Positions 27,469 through 35,920 of a stretch of 64,000 bases of DNA are shown in pieces. The notes under the pieces were generated by a model. It was given only the letters and a program-made list of their open reading frames with translations, did no database searches and was not told where the DNA came from. Position 1 is the first letter of the stretch, and every line of letters starts with the position of its first letter. The stretch comes from Hymenobacter sp. GOD-10R. Lineage in GTDB: Bacteria > Bacteroidota > Bacteroidia > Cytophagales > Hymenobacteraceae. A program made the translations under genes and the position numbers. The DNA is taken from the NCBI RefSeq assembly GCF_035609205.1, contig NZ_CP141184.1, positions 310,001-374,000 of the forward strand. The letters run 5' to 3'.

Positions 27469-28935
27469 TTACCCGTGCACCGATACATCAACTTGTGCCC
27501 TCATATAACCTGGCTTCATGCCGCCGGGCCACTCTAGCTCCACGGCAGAGGCTTCGTGGGGGCGAGCTTTTTCGGCATCCATTGTTTGGGCTTGCTTCAC
27601 TACTTCCACCTTCGCGGCCCGTAGCTTCTTGTAGCCTTGCCAATCGAAGTTCAGCAGGAACTCCACGGCCCCGCGCACGCCTACGGCAAACAAGTCCAGC
27701 TTCTGCTTATCGGACATTTGAAAGTCAAGCCAGTTGAAGCCATCTACATTCAGGCAGTGCACCAAGTGGCGGTAATCGGAGTTGCGGCGAATGAAGTCGA
27801 AATCGTATTGGGTGCGGGCGGCGTCGAAGATGGCACCTAGGTACTGCGGCAATGATTCGGTAGGGCGTGCCGAAGCGCGGTCGGTACCTAGCTTGATGCC
27901 GAAGGTAGGCGCGGCCGGCACCTGCGTGTTGTCGTGGAAGAGGTCGATGGGGAAGTTGGACATAATGCCGCCGTCCACGAACAGCACCGATTCCGGAATT
28001 TCGCCCGTGTAGCCCAGCGCATCCCAAGCGGCCGCGTACGGGTTATCCGGAGCTGACTGGTTGCGGCCTGGCAGCCCTGAAATGGTATACGGTTCGAAGA
28101 AAAGCGGCACCGACATCGAGGCGCGCACCATATCGGCCGGGTGCACGCCCTTCCAGTCGGACCAGTACAAAGGCGCCATTTCGGGGAATACCACTTTTGT
28201 TTGGGTGGTTACGTCGGCCGCCACAATGGCAATGCGGCCTAGGTCTTCGGGCATGTAAACCGACACTTCGGGCCGGCCATAAAGTGGATCAGCCAGACGT
28301 TGTAAGCCTTGCGCGGGCACTTGCCGCCGGAGTGCCACCAGTTTGTTGATAGAGTTAACGCCTTTTTGGTTCAGCAGCCGTTGGAGCCACTGCCGAAACA
28401 CGTCGCCGTGATGCAGACCTTTATCATCGCGGAGATTATCAATGACTTGCAGGCCGTCGGAAAAGAGCTTGGCCTTACCAGTGAGGCCATGAAGCCAGCC
28501 ACCTAGCCCTTGGTTAGAGTCATTGGGGCGCAATAAATCTCCGGTGAAGTCCTTGGCATCCTCATCACCGTCCACGAAGTCGTAGAAGTTCTGGTTGGCG
28601 AGCTGCTCGATAATCCACTTGGTAGAGGCTTCTTGCCGCGGGCCGGCCGCGGCCATCAGCAGGGCGTTGATAGAGCCTGCCGAAGTACCTCCTAGGCGTA
28701 AGAAGCGAATACCCGCTTGCTCTAAGGCATACACGTAGCCCACCAACGCAATACCGAGCATACCGCCGCCTTCCATCACAAGATCCACGTACTGGTGCGG
28801 GCGTTGGCCATCGGCAGGCGTGTCTACTATATCGGATATAGACCACTCAGGGTGCTGGGCTAGGTATTCACGCATCTGGTCAAGGGCGCTACGTACGCTA
28901 GTGTGTTCGGTAAAATCGGCGGAGGAAAGTGGCAT
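27469..28935 (-). CDS. Cytoplasmic patatin-like phospholipase
   Basis: A 488-residue patatin-family protein without a signal peptide. It has the oxyanion loop EGGGMLG, nucleophile serine in GTSAG and Asp in VDGGIMSNFP. Between them lies an insertion (about residues 115-260) that is longer than in the secreted patatin at 20619, and the C-terminal part is helical. It is 50 bases upstream of the 1456-residue membrane protein in the same direction, so the two may be one transcript. Substrate unknown. Confidence 0.85.
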   Translation of the reverse strand: MPLSSADFTEHTSVRSALDQMREYLAQHPEWSISDIVDTPADGQRPHQYVDLVMEGGGMLGIALVGYVYALEQAGIRFLRLGGTSAGSINALLMAAAGPRQEASTKWIIEQLANQNFYDFVDGDEDAKDFTGDLLRPNDSNQGLGGWLHGLTGKAKLFSDGLQVIDNLRDDKGLHHGDVFRQWLQRLLNQKGVNSINKLVALRRQVPAQGLQRLADPLYGRPEVSVYMPEDLGRIAIVAADVTTQTKVVFPEMAPLYWSDWKGVHPADMVRASMSVPLFFEPYTISGLPGRNQSAPDNPYAAAWDALGYTGEIPESVLFVDGGIMSNFPIDLFHDNTQVPAAPTFGIKLGTDRASARPTESLPQYLGAIFDAARTQYDFDFIRRNSDYRHLVHCLNVDGFNWLDFQMSDKQKLDLFAVGVRGAVEFLLNFDWQGYKKLRAAKVEVVKQAQTMDAEKARPHEASAVELEWPGGMKPGYMRAQVDVSVHG

Positions 28936-29376
28936 GGTAGGAAAGAGTTAGAGGAGCGAGGAAAGCAAGGACACGAGCAGCGCGTAGCTAGGCATGGTTG
29001 CTGGTGCGGAGCAAGCATGAGGGGGCATCCAACTAGGCAGTCAGAGCCGCAGGATAAGACGCGCAGGAAGTAGCTAGATAGCTAAGTTAGCGTAAGGGAA
29101 TAAAAATGAGGAATAGGCACCTCATCTAAAACAGGACGTGGAAGCTGAACTGCTGCCCACACGGATAACGGCTGGATAACCCAGCAGTGCTTGTCGTAAT
29201 TATTGAATTGAATGTATAAAAACTACCGGAAATACTGGTACCTAAGCTGGATAATTTTTCAGCGTAAAGCTTTGCTGATGAGCTAGGTTACCTCTTCGAG
29301 CCGAGCAGGCCGCCTAAACGCCTACGCCTGATAAGCAGCTGCGCTTTCTGGTAGCGTACAAGCTGTCGCTCGAAAG
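28936..29376. other. Intergenic region, no gene recognised
   Basis: About 440 bases between cdaA and the patatin gene. Stop codons are frequent on both strands and no short gene with a plausible start is seen. It contains an AT-rich stretch near 29190-29260. A promoter for the patatin gene is expected here but none was identified with confidence. Confidence 0.4.
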
Positions 29377-30213
29377 CTAGGCTGCTACCGTTTTCTCGGT
29401 GCCGGTTGTGCTCGACGACGTTTTGGGCTTTACGTCGTACAGCATCTCATTGAGCCGGGCCCGTAAGTCGGCGGGAGCTAGGTTGCGGAACACTTCGCCG
29501 CCGCGCACGAGCGATATCTGGCCTGTTTCCTCGCTCACCACCAGCACCACACTGTCCGTTACTTCCGTCAGGCCAATGGCGGCGCGGTGGCGCAGGCCCA
29601 TCGAAGCTGGCACATCGGGGTTTTCGCTCACCGGCAAGATGCAGCGCGCCGCCTGAATGCGGTTGTTGGCGATGATAACGGCTCCGTCGTGGAGCGGGCT
29701 GGTTTTGTTGAAGATACTCATGATGAGACGCTTGCTCACCACTGCGTCGATGTTGTCGCCGGAGTTGGCGTAAAATTTCAGATCAGAGGCCATCGTAAAG
29801 GCAATGAGCGCACCAATGTTCTTGCCGGCTAGGCTCTTGGCAGCTTCGACGAAAGGAGTCACGCTCATGCGGGTGGGCTCTTCGCGGCGCCACGGGAAAA
29901 CCCGCACCCGGTCGAGCGCCGTGGCTTTGCCCACGTTCAGCAAAAACCGACGAATTTCCTGCTGAAACAGAATGATGCCGGCTAGCACTCCCACGCTCAT
30001 AAACTGCCCCAAAATTGAGGTAAGCAGTTCCATGCCAGCGGCTTTCACCACCAGATAAAACAGATACACTGACATGAGGCCCAAAAAAATCTTCAGGGCC
30101 ACACTGCCAGTCAGCAGTTTATAGAGCTGGTAGAACAAGACCGTGACCAACAACACATCCACGATGTCGATCCAGCCAATGCGCAGGAAGCCGATAGCGA
30201 AGGTGCCAATCAC
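29377..30213 (-). CDS. cdaA: Diadenylate cyclase (c-di-AMP synthase), CdaA type
   Basis: Makes the second messenger c-di-AMP from two ATP. The 278-residue protein has three N-terminal membrane helices (about residues 14-34, 37-57 and 64-84) and a DAC domain with both signature motifs, LHDGAVI (Asp176-Gly-Ala) and GLRHR (Arg208-His-Arg). The start is GTG at 30213, overlapping the folP stop by four bases (GTGA), so it is translationally coupled to folP. The folP-cdaA pair is a common Bacteroidota arrangement. Confidence 0.95.
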   Translation of the reverse strand: MIGTFAIGFLRIGWIDIVDVLLVTVLFYQLYKLLTGSVALKIFLGLMSVYLFYLVVKAAGMELLTSILGQFMSVGVLAGIILFQQEIRRFLLNVGKATALDRVRVFPWRREEPTRMSVTPFVEAAKSLAGKNIGALIAFTMASDLKFYANSGDNIDAVVSKRLIMSIFNKTSPLHDGAVIIANNRIQAARCILPVSENPDVPASMGLRHRAAIGLTEVTDSVVLVVSEETGQISLVRGGEVFRNLAPADLRARLNEMLYDVKPKTSSSTTGTEKTVAA

Positions 30214-31103
30214 GGAGTTAAAGAAGCATAGGTTGCAGAAACGAGGCGGACGGCTTGAACGGCCTCCGCTACATCATGTACGCGCAGTAGTTTGGCCCCG
30301 TTGAGCAAAGCAACAGTGTTAAGCGCGATGGTGCCGGGCAGGGCTTCCTCTGCCGTCAAGCCTAGGGGTTTGTACACCAAGCCTTTGCGCGAGAGCCCTG
30401 CTAATACGGGTAAGCCAAGAACTTGCAGTTCTTCTAGGCGCCGCAGTAGTTCATGGCTCTGCGCGGGCGTTTTGGCAAACCCAAAGCCAGGATCGAGCAC
30501 GACATCCACCACGCCAGCGTCCCGAAGGGCTGCCAGCTTGTCGCGGAAATAGCGCACCAGCTCCACCACAATATCGGCGGCATAGTCGGTGTGCTGGGTC
30601 ATAGTCTGGGGTGTGCCGCGCATGTGCATAAGTATGTATGGCACCCGCAACCGCCCAACAGTGGCAAACATAGTCTCGTCGAGCGTGCCGCCACTGATGT
30701 CGTTGATGATGTCGGCACCGGCGGCTACGGCCTCGTCGGCAACGCTGGCGCGAAACGTATCGACGGAAATGATTGCCTCCGGGAAGGTTTCGCGCAAGGC
30801 TACTAAGGCAGGCAGTAGGCGGTGCTGCTCTTCCGTGGCGCTAATGTCTTCAGCGCCGGGGCGCGAGGAGTAGGCACCTAGGTCGAGTACGGCCGCGCCA
30901 GCTTTGAGCATGGCTTCGGCCCGGCGGAGCAGATCGGTGTGGTTGGCTTGGCTGGCAACGCGACTATCGGCGAAAAACGAATCGGGCGTCAGGTTCAGGA
31001 TACCCATCACCTGCGGCTGGCGCAGATCCAAGAGGCGGCCACCAGGACAGCATAAGGTTTGCCTCGGGGAAAAACACGTATCTTTCGCAGCGGTCTGGAT
31101 CAT
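30210..31103 (-). CDS. folP: Dihydropteroate synthase
   Basis: Joins 4-aminobenzoate to the pterin diphosphate in folate synthesis; the sulfonamide target. The 297-residue protein has the two pterin-binding signatures, VMGILNLTPDSFF (near residues 31-43) and DLGAYSSRPGA. It also has the DPGFGFAKT segment. The ATG at 31103 was preferred to a much longer frame from 31280, whose extra 59 residues are not conserved-looking and would run into the divergent promoter region. cdaA follows with a four-base overlap. Confidence 0.95.
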   Translation of the reverse strand: MIQTAAKDTCFSPRQTLCCPGGRLLDLRQPQVMGILNLTPDSFFADSRVASQANHTDLLRRAEAMLKAGAAVLDLGAYSSRPGAEDISATEEQHRLLPALVALRETFPEAIISVDTFRASVADEAVAAGADIINDISGGTLDETMFATVGRLRVPYILMHMRGTPQTMTQHTDYAADIVVELVRYFRDKLAALRDAGVVDVVLDPGFGFAKTPAQSHELLRRLEELQVLGLPVLAGLSRKGLVYKPLGLTAEEALPGTIALNTVALLNGAKLLRVHDVAEAVQAVRLVSATYASLTP

Positions 31104-31303
31104 GGGAATTTGGAAGCGCAAGGACTTAGTGGGTGGGCAAAAGTCGCTTTGATTCCGGGCACTAGCAAGCCTGTTAGCACCCGCAGCGGGCAGGGAAGCT
31201 GCTGCCACGCGGCAAAGCAAACTAGTGCACAATCCCTTGTACGCTGCTTGAAAACCAAACCCAAGTTCCCAAGCCCCCAAGTTCCTAATCTAGCCTTAAT
31301 ATC

Positions 31304-31867
31304 TTGCAAACCCAAACCCAGCACGAGTACAACCAAGTAATTAGCCATTGCAGAGCGCTATTCTTGGCCAAGACGCACGACTACGGCACGGCGTGGCGCA
31401 TCCTGCGGCTACCTTCTGTTACAGACCAGATTTACATCAAGGCACAGCGCATCCGCTCGATTCAGGAGAAGGGCAAACAGCTGATAGCCGACGGCGTCGA
31501 CGAAGAGTTTGTGGCCATCATCAACTATTGCGTCATTGCGCTCATGCAGTTGCACCTGCCCACTGATGCGCCGATGGAGTTAGATCCGGACCGTGTAGCC
31601 GATGCCTACGATGAGGAAGTGGGAGTCAACAGTCAGCTGCTGTTCGCCAAAAACCACGACTATGGCGAGGCTTGGCGGCAGATGCGGGTGGAGAGCATCA
31701 CCGATATCATTCTGATGAAGCTGCACCGCACCAAGCAGATCGAAGACCTAGGGGGCAATACCTACGTGTCGGAAGGAGTGGAGGCTAACTACCGTGATAT
31801 GCTGAATTATGCGGTATTTGCGCTCATCAAGCGGAACTTTGCTACGAGCAACGAAGGAGCAGCATAA
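31304..31867 (+). CDS. DUF1599 protein
   Basis: A 187-residue soluble protein with two similar halves: FLAKTHDYGTAWRILR...IYIKAQRIRSI (near residues 20-55) and FAKNHDYGEAWRQMR...ILMKLHRTKQI (near 112-145). Each half ends in an INY or LNYAVFALI helix. This duplication is what I know as DUF1599, which is of unknown function. It commonly lies near folP, cdaA and the DoxX-like gene in Bacteroidota, as here. The best start is TTG at 31304, because the first internal ATG would remove the first repeat. Confidence 0.8.
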   Translation: MQTQTQHEYNQVISHCRALFLAKTHDYGTAWRILRLPSVTDQIYIKAQRIRSIQEKGKQLIADGVDEEFVAIINYCVIALMQLHLPTDAPMELDPDRVADAYDEEVGVNSQLLFAKNHDYGEAWRQMRVESITDIILMKLHRTKQIEDLGGNTYVSEGVEANYRDMLNYAVFALIKRNFATSNEGAA

Positions 31868-32024
31868 CGGCGTAATCCGTGGCGAGGCATACCTTTATGC
31901 TACTGCCTCGGCCTAACTTCGTCGCCGTTATCTTCTTGGGCAACTTTCAGGTAGAAAACTAGGTTGCAACCTAGCTTATGCTCCGTTACTCTATTACTCC
32001 GTTGCTCTTTACTCAACGTCGTTC

Positions 32025-33125
32025 ATGAAACTCGTTACGCGTATTTGTTGGGCGCTGCTTGGCGGCCTGTTTATCTTCTCTGGCCTGATCAAACTCAACG
32101 ACCCCATCGGTACGGCGTTGAAGCTGGAGGAATACTTTGAGGTATTTGCGCAGGACTTTGGGTCGTTTTTCCTGAACTTCCGCACTATTGCGCGCACGCT
32201 GTCGATTGTGTTGAGCTCCTCGGAAGTAGTGCTAGGTGTGGCCTTGTTGCTACGCTGGCAAATGCGTCAGATTATGTGGGCGCTGCTGGGGCTGCTGGTC
32301 TTCTTTGCTTTCCTCACGTTCTACTCGGCTGCCTTCAACAAGGTAACGGACTGCGGCTGCTTCGGCGACTTTATTAAGCTCACGCCGTGGGCTTCCTTTA
32401 CCAAGGACTTGTTCTTACTAGGATTGTGGGCCGTGGTGCACTATAACCATCGTTACCTGCGGCGCACCTTTGCGCGTGGCACGCTCGGGGTCATGTACAT
32501 CACGGTGGCTACCGCCGTAGCGGTTGGCATCGGAGTGCGGGCCCTAGGTCACTTGCCCTACTTCGATTTTCTACCCTATAAGGTGGGCAATGATATCGGC
32601 AAACTCATGAAGCCTTCGGCGCAGTTGCGCTACAAGTACATCATGACGCGTAACGGCGAGACGAAGGACTTTACCGACTACCCGACTGATACCACCTGGA
32701 AGTTCAAGCAGATGGTGGCGCTAAACCCCGAAGCCGGGCCCAAAATCACCGACTTCAAGGTGTGGAACGACGAAGGCGACTTTACGCAGCAAATCATGGA
32801 GGGCAATCGTCTCGTGCTAATCGTGCAAAGCACCGAAAGCGCCGACCGCGACCGGTTTGAGCAGTTCAATGATTTGTTTGCTCAAGTAGCCAAGTCGCGC
32901 AAGCACATTTCTACGCTGGTCATCACGAGCAGTAGCCCGGCCGAGTTCGACGCCTTTCGCCACGATGTGAACCTAGCGGTGCCTTTCTATTACGCGGATG
33001 CTACCGTGCTCAAATCCATGATTCGCTCGAACCCGGGGTTGTTGCTGTTGCAGAACGGTGTGGTGAAAGGCAAATACCACTACCACGACATTCCCGACGC
33101 CGGAAAGCTAGAGGAACTATTATAG
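32025..33125 (+). CDS. DoxX/MauE-like membrane protein (BT_3928 family)
   Basis: A 366-residue protein. The N-terminal half carries four or five membrane helices like DoxX/MauE proteins (residues about 5-170), with a CGCFGD cysteine motif near 115. The C-terminal half (about 215-366) is soluble and resembles a thioredoxin-fold domain, without a clear CxxC motif. The arrangement matches what is annotated as the BT_3928 family. A redox or disulfide role is inferred from the MauE likeness. It follows the DUF1599 gene in a conserved cluster. Confidence 0.8.
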   Translation: MKLVTRICWALLGGLFIFSGLIKLNDPIGTALKLEEYFEVFAQDFGSFFLNFRTIARTLSIVLSSSEVVLGVALLLRWQMRQIMWALLGLLVFFAFLTFYSAAFNKVTDCGCFGDFIKLTPWASFTKDLFLLGLWAVVHYNHRYLRRTFARGTLGVMYITVATAVAVGIGVRALGHLPYFDFLPYKVGNDIGKLMKPSAQLRYKYIMTRNGETKDFTDYPTDTTWKFKQMVALNPEAGPKITDFKVWNDEGDFTQQIMEGNRLVLIVQSTESADRDRFEQFNDLFAQVAKSRKHISTLVITSSSPAEFDAFRHDVNLAVPFYYADATVLKSMIRSNPGLLLLQNGVVKGKYHYHDIPDAGKLEELL

Positions 33126-33230
33126 TTTAGTGCTTGAGGCCTAGCGCTTGGTGCTTAGTTTTTAGAGCAAGCTAGCATATACTCACACTGTTAGGCTCAA
33201 AACCAAGCATTAGGTACCCAGCACCACGTC

Positions 33231-34286
33231 ATGGTTTCTTTCATCTTCCGCCGCTTAAGCCAAGGCATACTGATCCTGTTGGGCGTAGCGCTTACGGTAT
33301 TTTTTCTGTTCACCGTATTGCCCGGCGACCCGGTGGCCTTACTAGCTGGTCAGCGCTCCGACCCCGCTACCCGCGCTGCCATTGCCGCCGACCTAGGCTT
33401 GGATCAGCCCGTATCTTCGCAGCTTGCGGGCTACCTCAATGATGTATTGCCCGTGGGCATCCATTCGCGCGACTCGGCGGGAGTAGCTAAGTACGGCGGC
33501 GTAGCACTGTTGCCCCTAGGTGCTAAGGCATTGGTTCTGAAGAAACCGTATCTGCGGCGCTCCTTCCAAAGCAACAAAGAAGTGCTGAGCATCTTACTCG
33601 ACCACTTCACGGGCACGCTCTGGTTGGCACTGGCCGCCATGCTACTAGCGGCGGTATTCGGTATTTTGTTTGGCGTGTTGGCCGCGTTGAAGCCCCACAC
33701 GTGGCTCGACCGTTCACTCATTACGGTGTCGGTGCTTGGCATTTCGGTGCCGTCGTTTGTGGCCGGTATTCTCATCGCCATGACGTTCGGCTTCTACTGG
33801 AGCCGCTGGACGGGGCTCAACCTCACAGGTCAACTCTACGAAACGGATCCGTTTACGGGCACCCACCTAGTGTTGCGCAACTTAGTGCTGCCCGCTGTGG
33901 CCTTAGGTATTCGCCCATTGGCCGTTATTACGCAGCTTACCCGTAGCTCTATGTTGGACGTGCTCAGCCAAGATTACATTCGGACGGCTAGGGCAAAAGG
34001 GCTTTCTGGCTACCACACGGTAGTAGGGCATGCGTTACGCAACGCACTAAATCCGGTTATTACCGCTGTTTCGGGGTGGCTGGCCTCGCTCATGGCCGGC
34101 GCTTTTTTCATTGAGTATATCTTCAATTGGAAGGGGCTCGGTACCGTCACCTTGCGCGCCGTCGAGAACCTAGATTTCCCCATCGTGATGGGTGCCACCA
34201 TCTTTATTGCCTTTCTATTTGTGCTGATCAATATCGTCGTTGATGTGCTCTACGCCGTGTTAGATCCGCGAGTGAAGTTGAGCTAG
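33231..34286 (+). CDS. ABC transporter permease (DppB/OppB type)
   Basis: A 351-residue inner-membrane permease of the peptide/nickel importer class. The N-terminus (FIFRRLSQGILILLGVALTVFFLF) is the typical first helix. The BPD_transp_1 domain covers about residues 110-345 with the EAA-like loop near YIRTARAKGLSGYHTVVGHA, and the C-terminus is YAVLDPRVKLS. The region of about residues 60-110 is longer than in DppB. No second permease, ATPase or binding protein is adjacent, so its partners must be elsewhere. Confidence 0.88.
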   Translation: MVSFIFRRLSQGILILLGVALTVFFLFTVLPGDPVALLAGQRSDPATRAAIAADLGLDQPVSSQLAGYLNDVLPVGIHSRDSAGVAKYGGVALLPLGAKALVLKKPYLRRSFQSNKEVLSILLDHFTGTLWLALAAMLLAAVFGILFGVLAALKPHTWLDRSLITVSVLGISVPSFVAGILIAMTFGFYWSRWTGLNLTGQLYETDPFTGTHLVLRNLVLPAVALGIRPLAVITQLTRSSMLDVLSQDYIRTARAKGLSGYHTVVGHALRNALNPVITAVSGWLASLMAGAFFIEYIFNWKGLGTVTLRAVENLDFPIVMGATIFIAFLFVLINIVVDVLYAVLDPRVKLS

Positions 34287-34362
34287 CTCTTCGTAAATGA
34301 GCGAACTTATATGCAGGTTATTCTATACGACTTGTTCATTGCCCAGTGCTAACTAAACCCAC

Positions 34363-34881
34363 ATGCGTTTTCACCTAATTGGTATGCCGGGAGCGGGTAA
34401 AACTACCCTAGGTCGCGGCCTGGCTACTTTCTACGGAGTCCCTTTCTACGACTTAGACGAGGAAATTGTCCGCCAAGAAGGCCGTAGTATCGCTGCAATG
34501 TTTGAGCAGGAGGGAGAGACTTACTTTCGCGAACGGGAAGCCGCCACGTTGCAAACAATTCTGGCGGAGCGTGATAGAATGGTGTTGGCTACGGGTGGTG
34601 GTACGCCCTGTTTTCACCAAAACCTCGACTTACTGCTAGCTACCGGGCTAACGATTTACTTGGAAGTGCCAGTTGAAGAACTCGTACGCCGCTTGGTGCG
34701 CGCCGCTGCTGCCCGTCCCCTTTTAGCTAACCTGCCCGACCCGCAGGCCCTAGAAACTCGCTTGCGCGAAACCTTAGCCACCCGCGAACGGTTCTACTCC
34801 CGTGCCCACTTGCGCTGCACCGGTACTTATTCGGTAGAAAGCATTCAGCGGTTGATTATGCATTACCAAACTACCGGGTGA
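34363..34881 (+). CDS. aroK: Shikimate kinase
   Basis: Phosphorylates shikimate at the 3-hydroxyl in chorismate synthesis. The 172-residue protein opens with the P-loop GMPGAGKTT (residues 7-15). It has DLDEEIVRQEGRSIAAMF and the substrate-binding GGGTPC near 78-83. An Arg-rich lid region (RAAAARPLL) follows near 112-120. Length and motif order are normal for AroK/AroL. It lies downstream of the ABC permease without evident functional link. Confidence 0.94.
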   Translation: MRFHLIGMPGAGKTTLGRGLATFYGVPFYDLDEEIVRQEGRSIAAMFEQEGETYFREREAATLQTILAERDRMVLATGGGTPCFHQNLDLLLATGLTIYLEVPVEELVRRLVRAAAARPLLANLPDPQALETRLRETLATRERFYSRAHLRCTGTYSVESIQRLIMHYQTTG

Positions 34882-34928
34882 GCTAGCCATTTGCGCGAGC
34901 ATTGGTGCACGATTTGTGCGCTACTGCG

Positions 34929-34936
34929 TATTTTTG
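34929..34936 (+). promoter_or_regulatory. Probable -7 promoter element
   Basis: TATTTTTG matches TAnnTTTG, 25 bases before the ATG at 34962. Confidence 0.5.
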
Positions 34937-34961
34937 CCCCATATACCAGTCATTTATCTGT

Positions 34962-35636
34962 ATGAACACTGCCTCCGCCGCTCCTGAGCCCGATGTGAAG
35001 CCCACGCCCACGCCGACGCCTGGTACAATTAAGCCCAAGCAGAAAGGCTCCGCTCAGCTGTTTAAGAATCCCGTTCTAGAGCGTTTAACCCATACGCACA
35101 TTGCGGGCCCACTCACCATCTTTTTCAGTGTAGCAGCCGTTAGCCTCTATTACGGTCTGAGCCGCGGTTTACTCACAGGGCTATCTGCTTTTGGGCTGTT
35201 CCTAGCCGGCTGGTTTCTCTTCACGTTAGTCGAATATTTGGTGCACCGCTATGTGTATCATATAGAGGCCTCCACGCCAGGACGCGCGAAGTTCCAGTAC
35301 ACCATGCACGGCGTGCACCATGAGTTCCCGAAAGACAAAACTCGCCTCGCTATGCCTCCTATCCTGACGGTGTTTGTGGCGTCGTTGCTGTTCTTCATCT
35401 TCCGCTTCACCTTTGGTAATGCAGGTTTTGGGATCCTAGCTGGCTTCGTGTTTGGCTATGCGCTGTACTTATTTGTGCACTATGCCATTCACGTATACGC
35501 ACCACCGAAGAACTTCTTAAAGGTTTGGTGGCATCACCACGCCCAACATCACTACCGGCAAGATGAGGTAGCATTTGGGGTGTCGAGTACCCTATGGGAC
35601 CACATCGTTGGTACCATGCCGGATAAGAAAAACTAA
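34962..35636 (+). CDS. Fatty acid hydroxylase-superfamily membrane protein
   Basis: A 224-residue integral membrane di-iron protein. Four hydrophobic helices alternate with the His clusters of the superfamily: HRYVYH, MHGVHHEF, HYAIH and WWHHHAQHHY. In homologues these hold two irons that hydroxylate or desaturate lipids. The substrate here is unknown; 2-hydroxylation of sphingolipid or lipid A fatty acids is a possibility. A Pro/Thr-rich N-terminus (residues 8-25) precedes the membrane part. The start at 34962 follows a good promoter element; an earlier in-frame start at 34902 would lie upstream of it. Confidence 0.87.
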   Translation: MNTASAAPEPDVKPTPTPTPGTIKPKQKGSAQLFKNPVLERLTHTHIAGPLTIFFSVAAVSLYYGLSRGLLTGLSAFGLFLAGWFLFTLVEYLVHRYVYHIEASTPGRAKFQYTMHGVHHEFPKDKTRLAMPPILTVFVASLLFFIFRFTFGNAGFGILAGFVFGYALYLFVHYAIHVYAPPKNFLKVWWHHHAQHHYRQDEVAFGVSSTLWDHIVGTMPDKKN

Positions 35637-35656
35637 GTATAAGTACTATGACAGAG

Positions 35657-35679
35657 AAAGGGCCTTCGGGCCCTTTTTT
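35657..35679 (+). terminator. Terminator
   Basis: Stem AAAGGGCC/GGCCCTTT with a TTCG tetraloop, followed by T residues. Confidence 0.85.
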
Positions 35680-35920
35680 ATTGGCTCTTGAAAAAGATAG
35701 TGTCCCATAATTGTGCACCTACTGGAGCGGTTATGGTGGTTACGGCACAAGCGATACTACTGTCTAGAAGACAGTAGGTTGGTTATCGATCTAATATAAA
35801 GGTTGTTAAATATTAGGCTAGGTATTTGATTAAACGGCGCACAAGCAGCTACGCTTGGCAAATGAATTGATAAGCCCAAGATCAATTCGAGCCTTTTCTC
35901 GCCTTCATTCATACTAGTTC

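Noticed and set aside
33126..33230. Imperfect inverted GCTTGGTGCTTAG-like repeats between two genes
   Set aside because: The arms pair only with several gaps and mismatches, so it is not called as a terminator or element.
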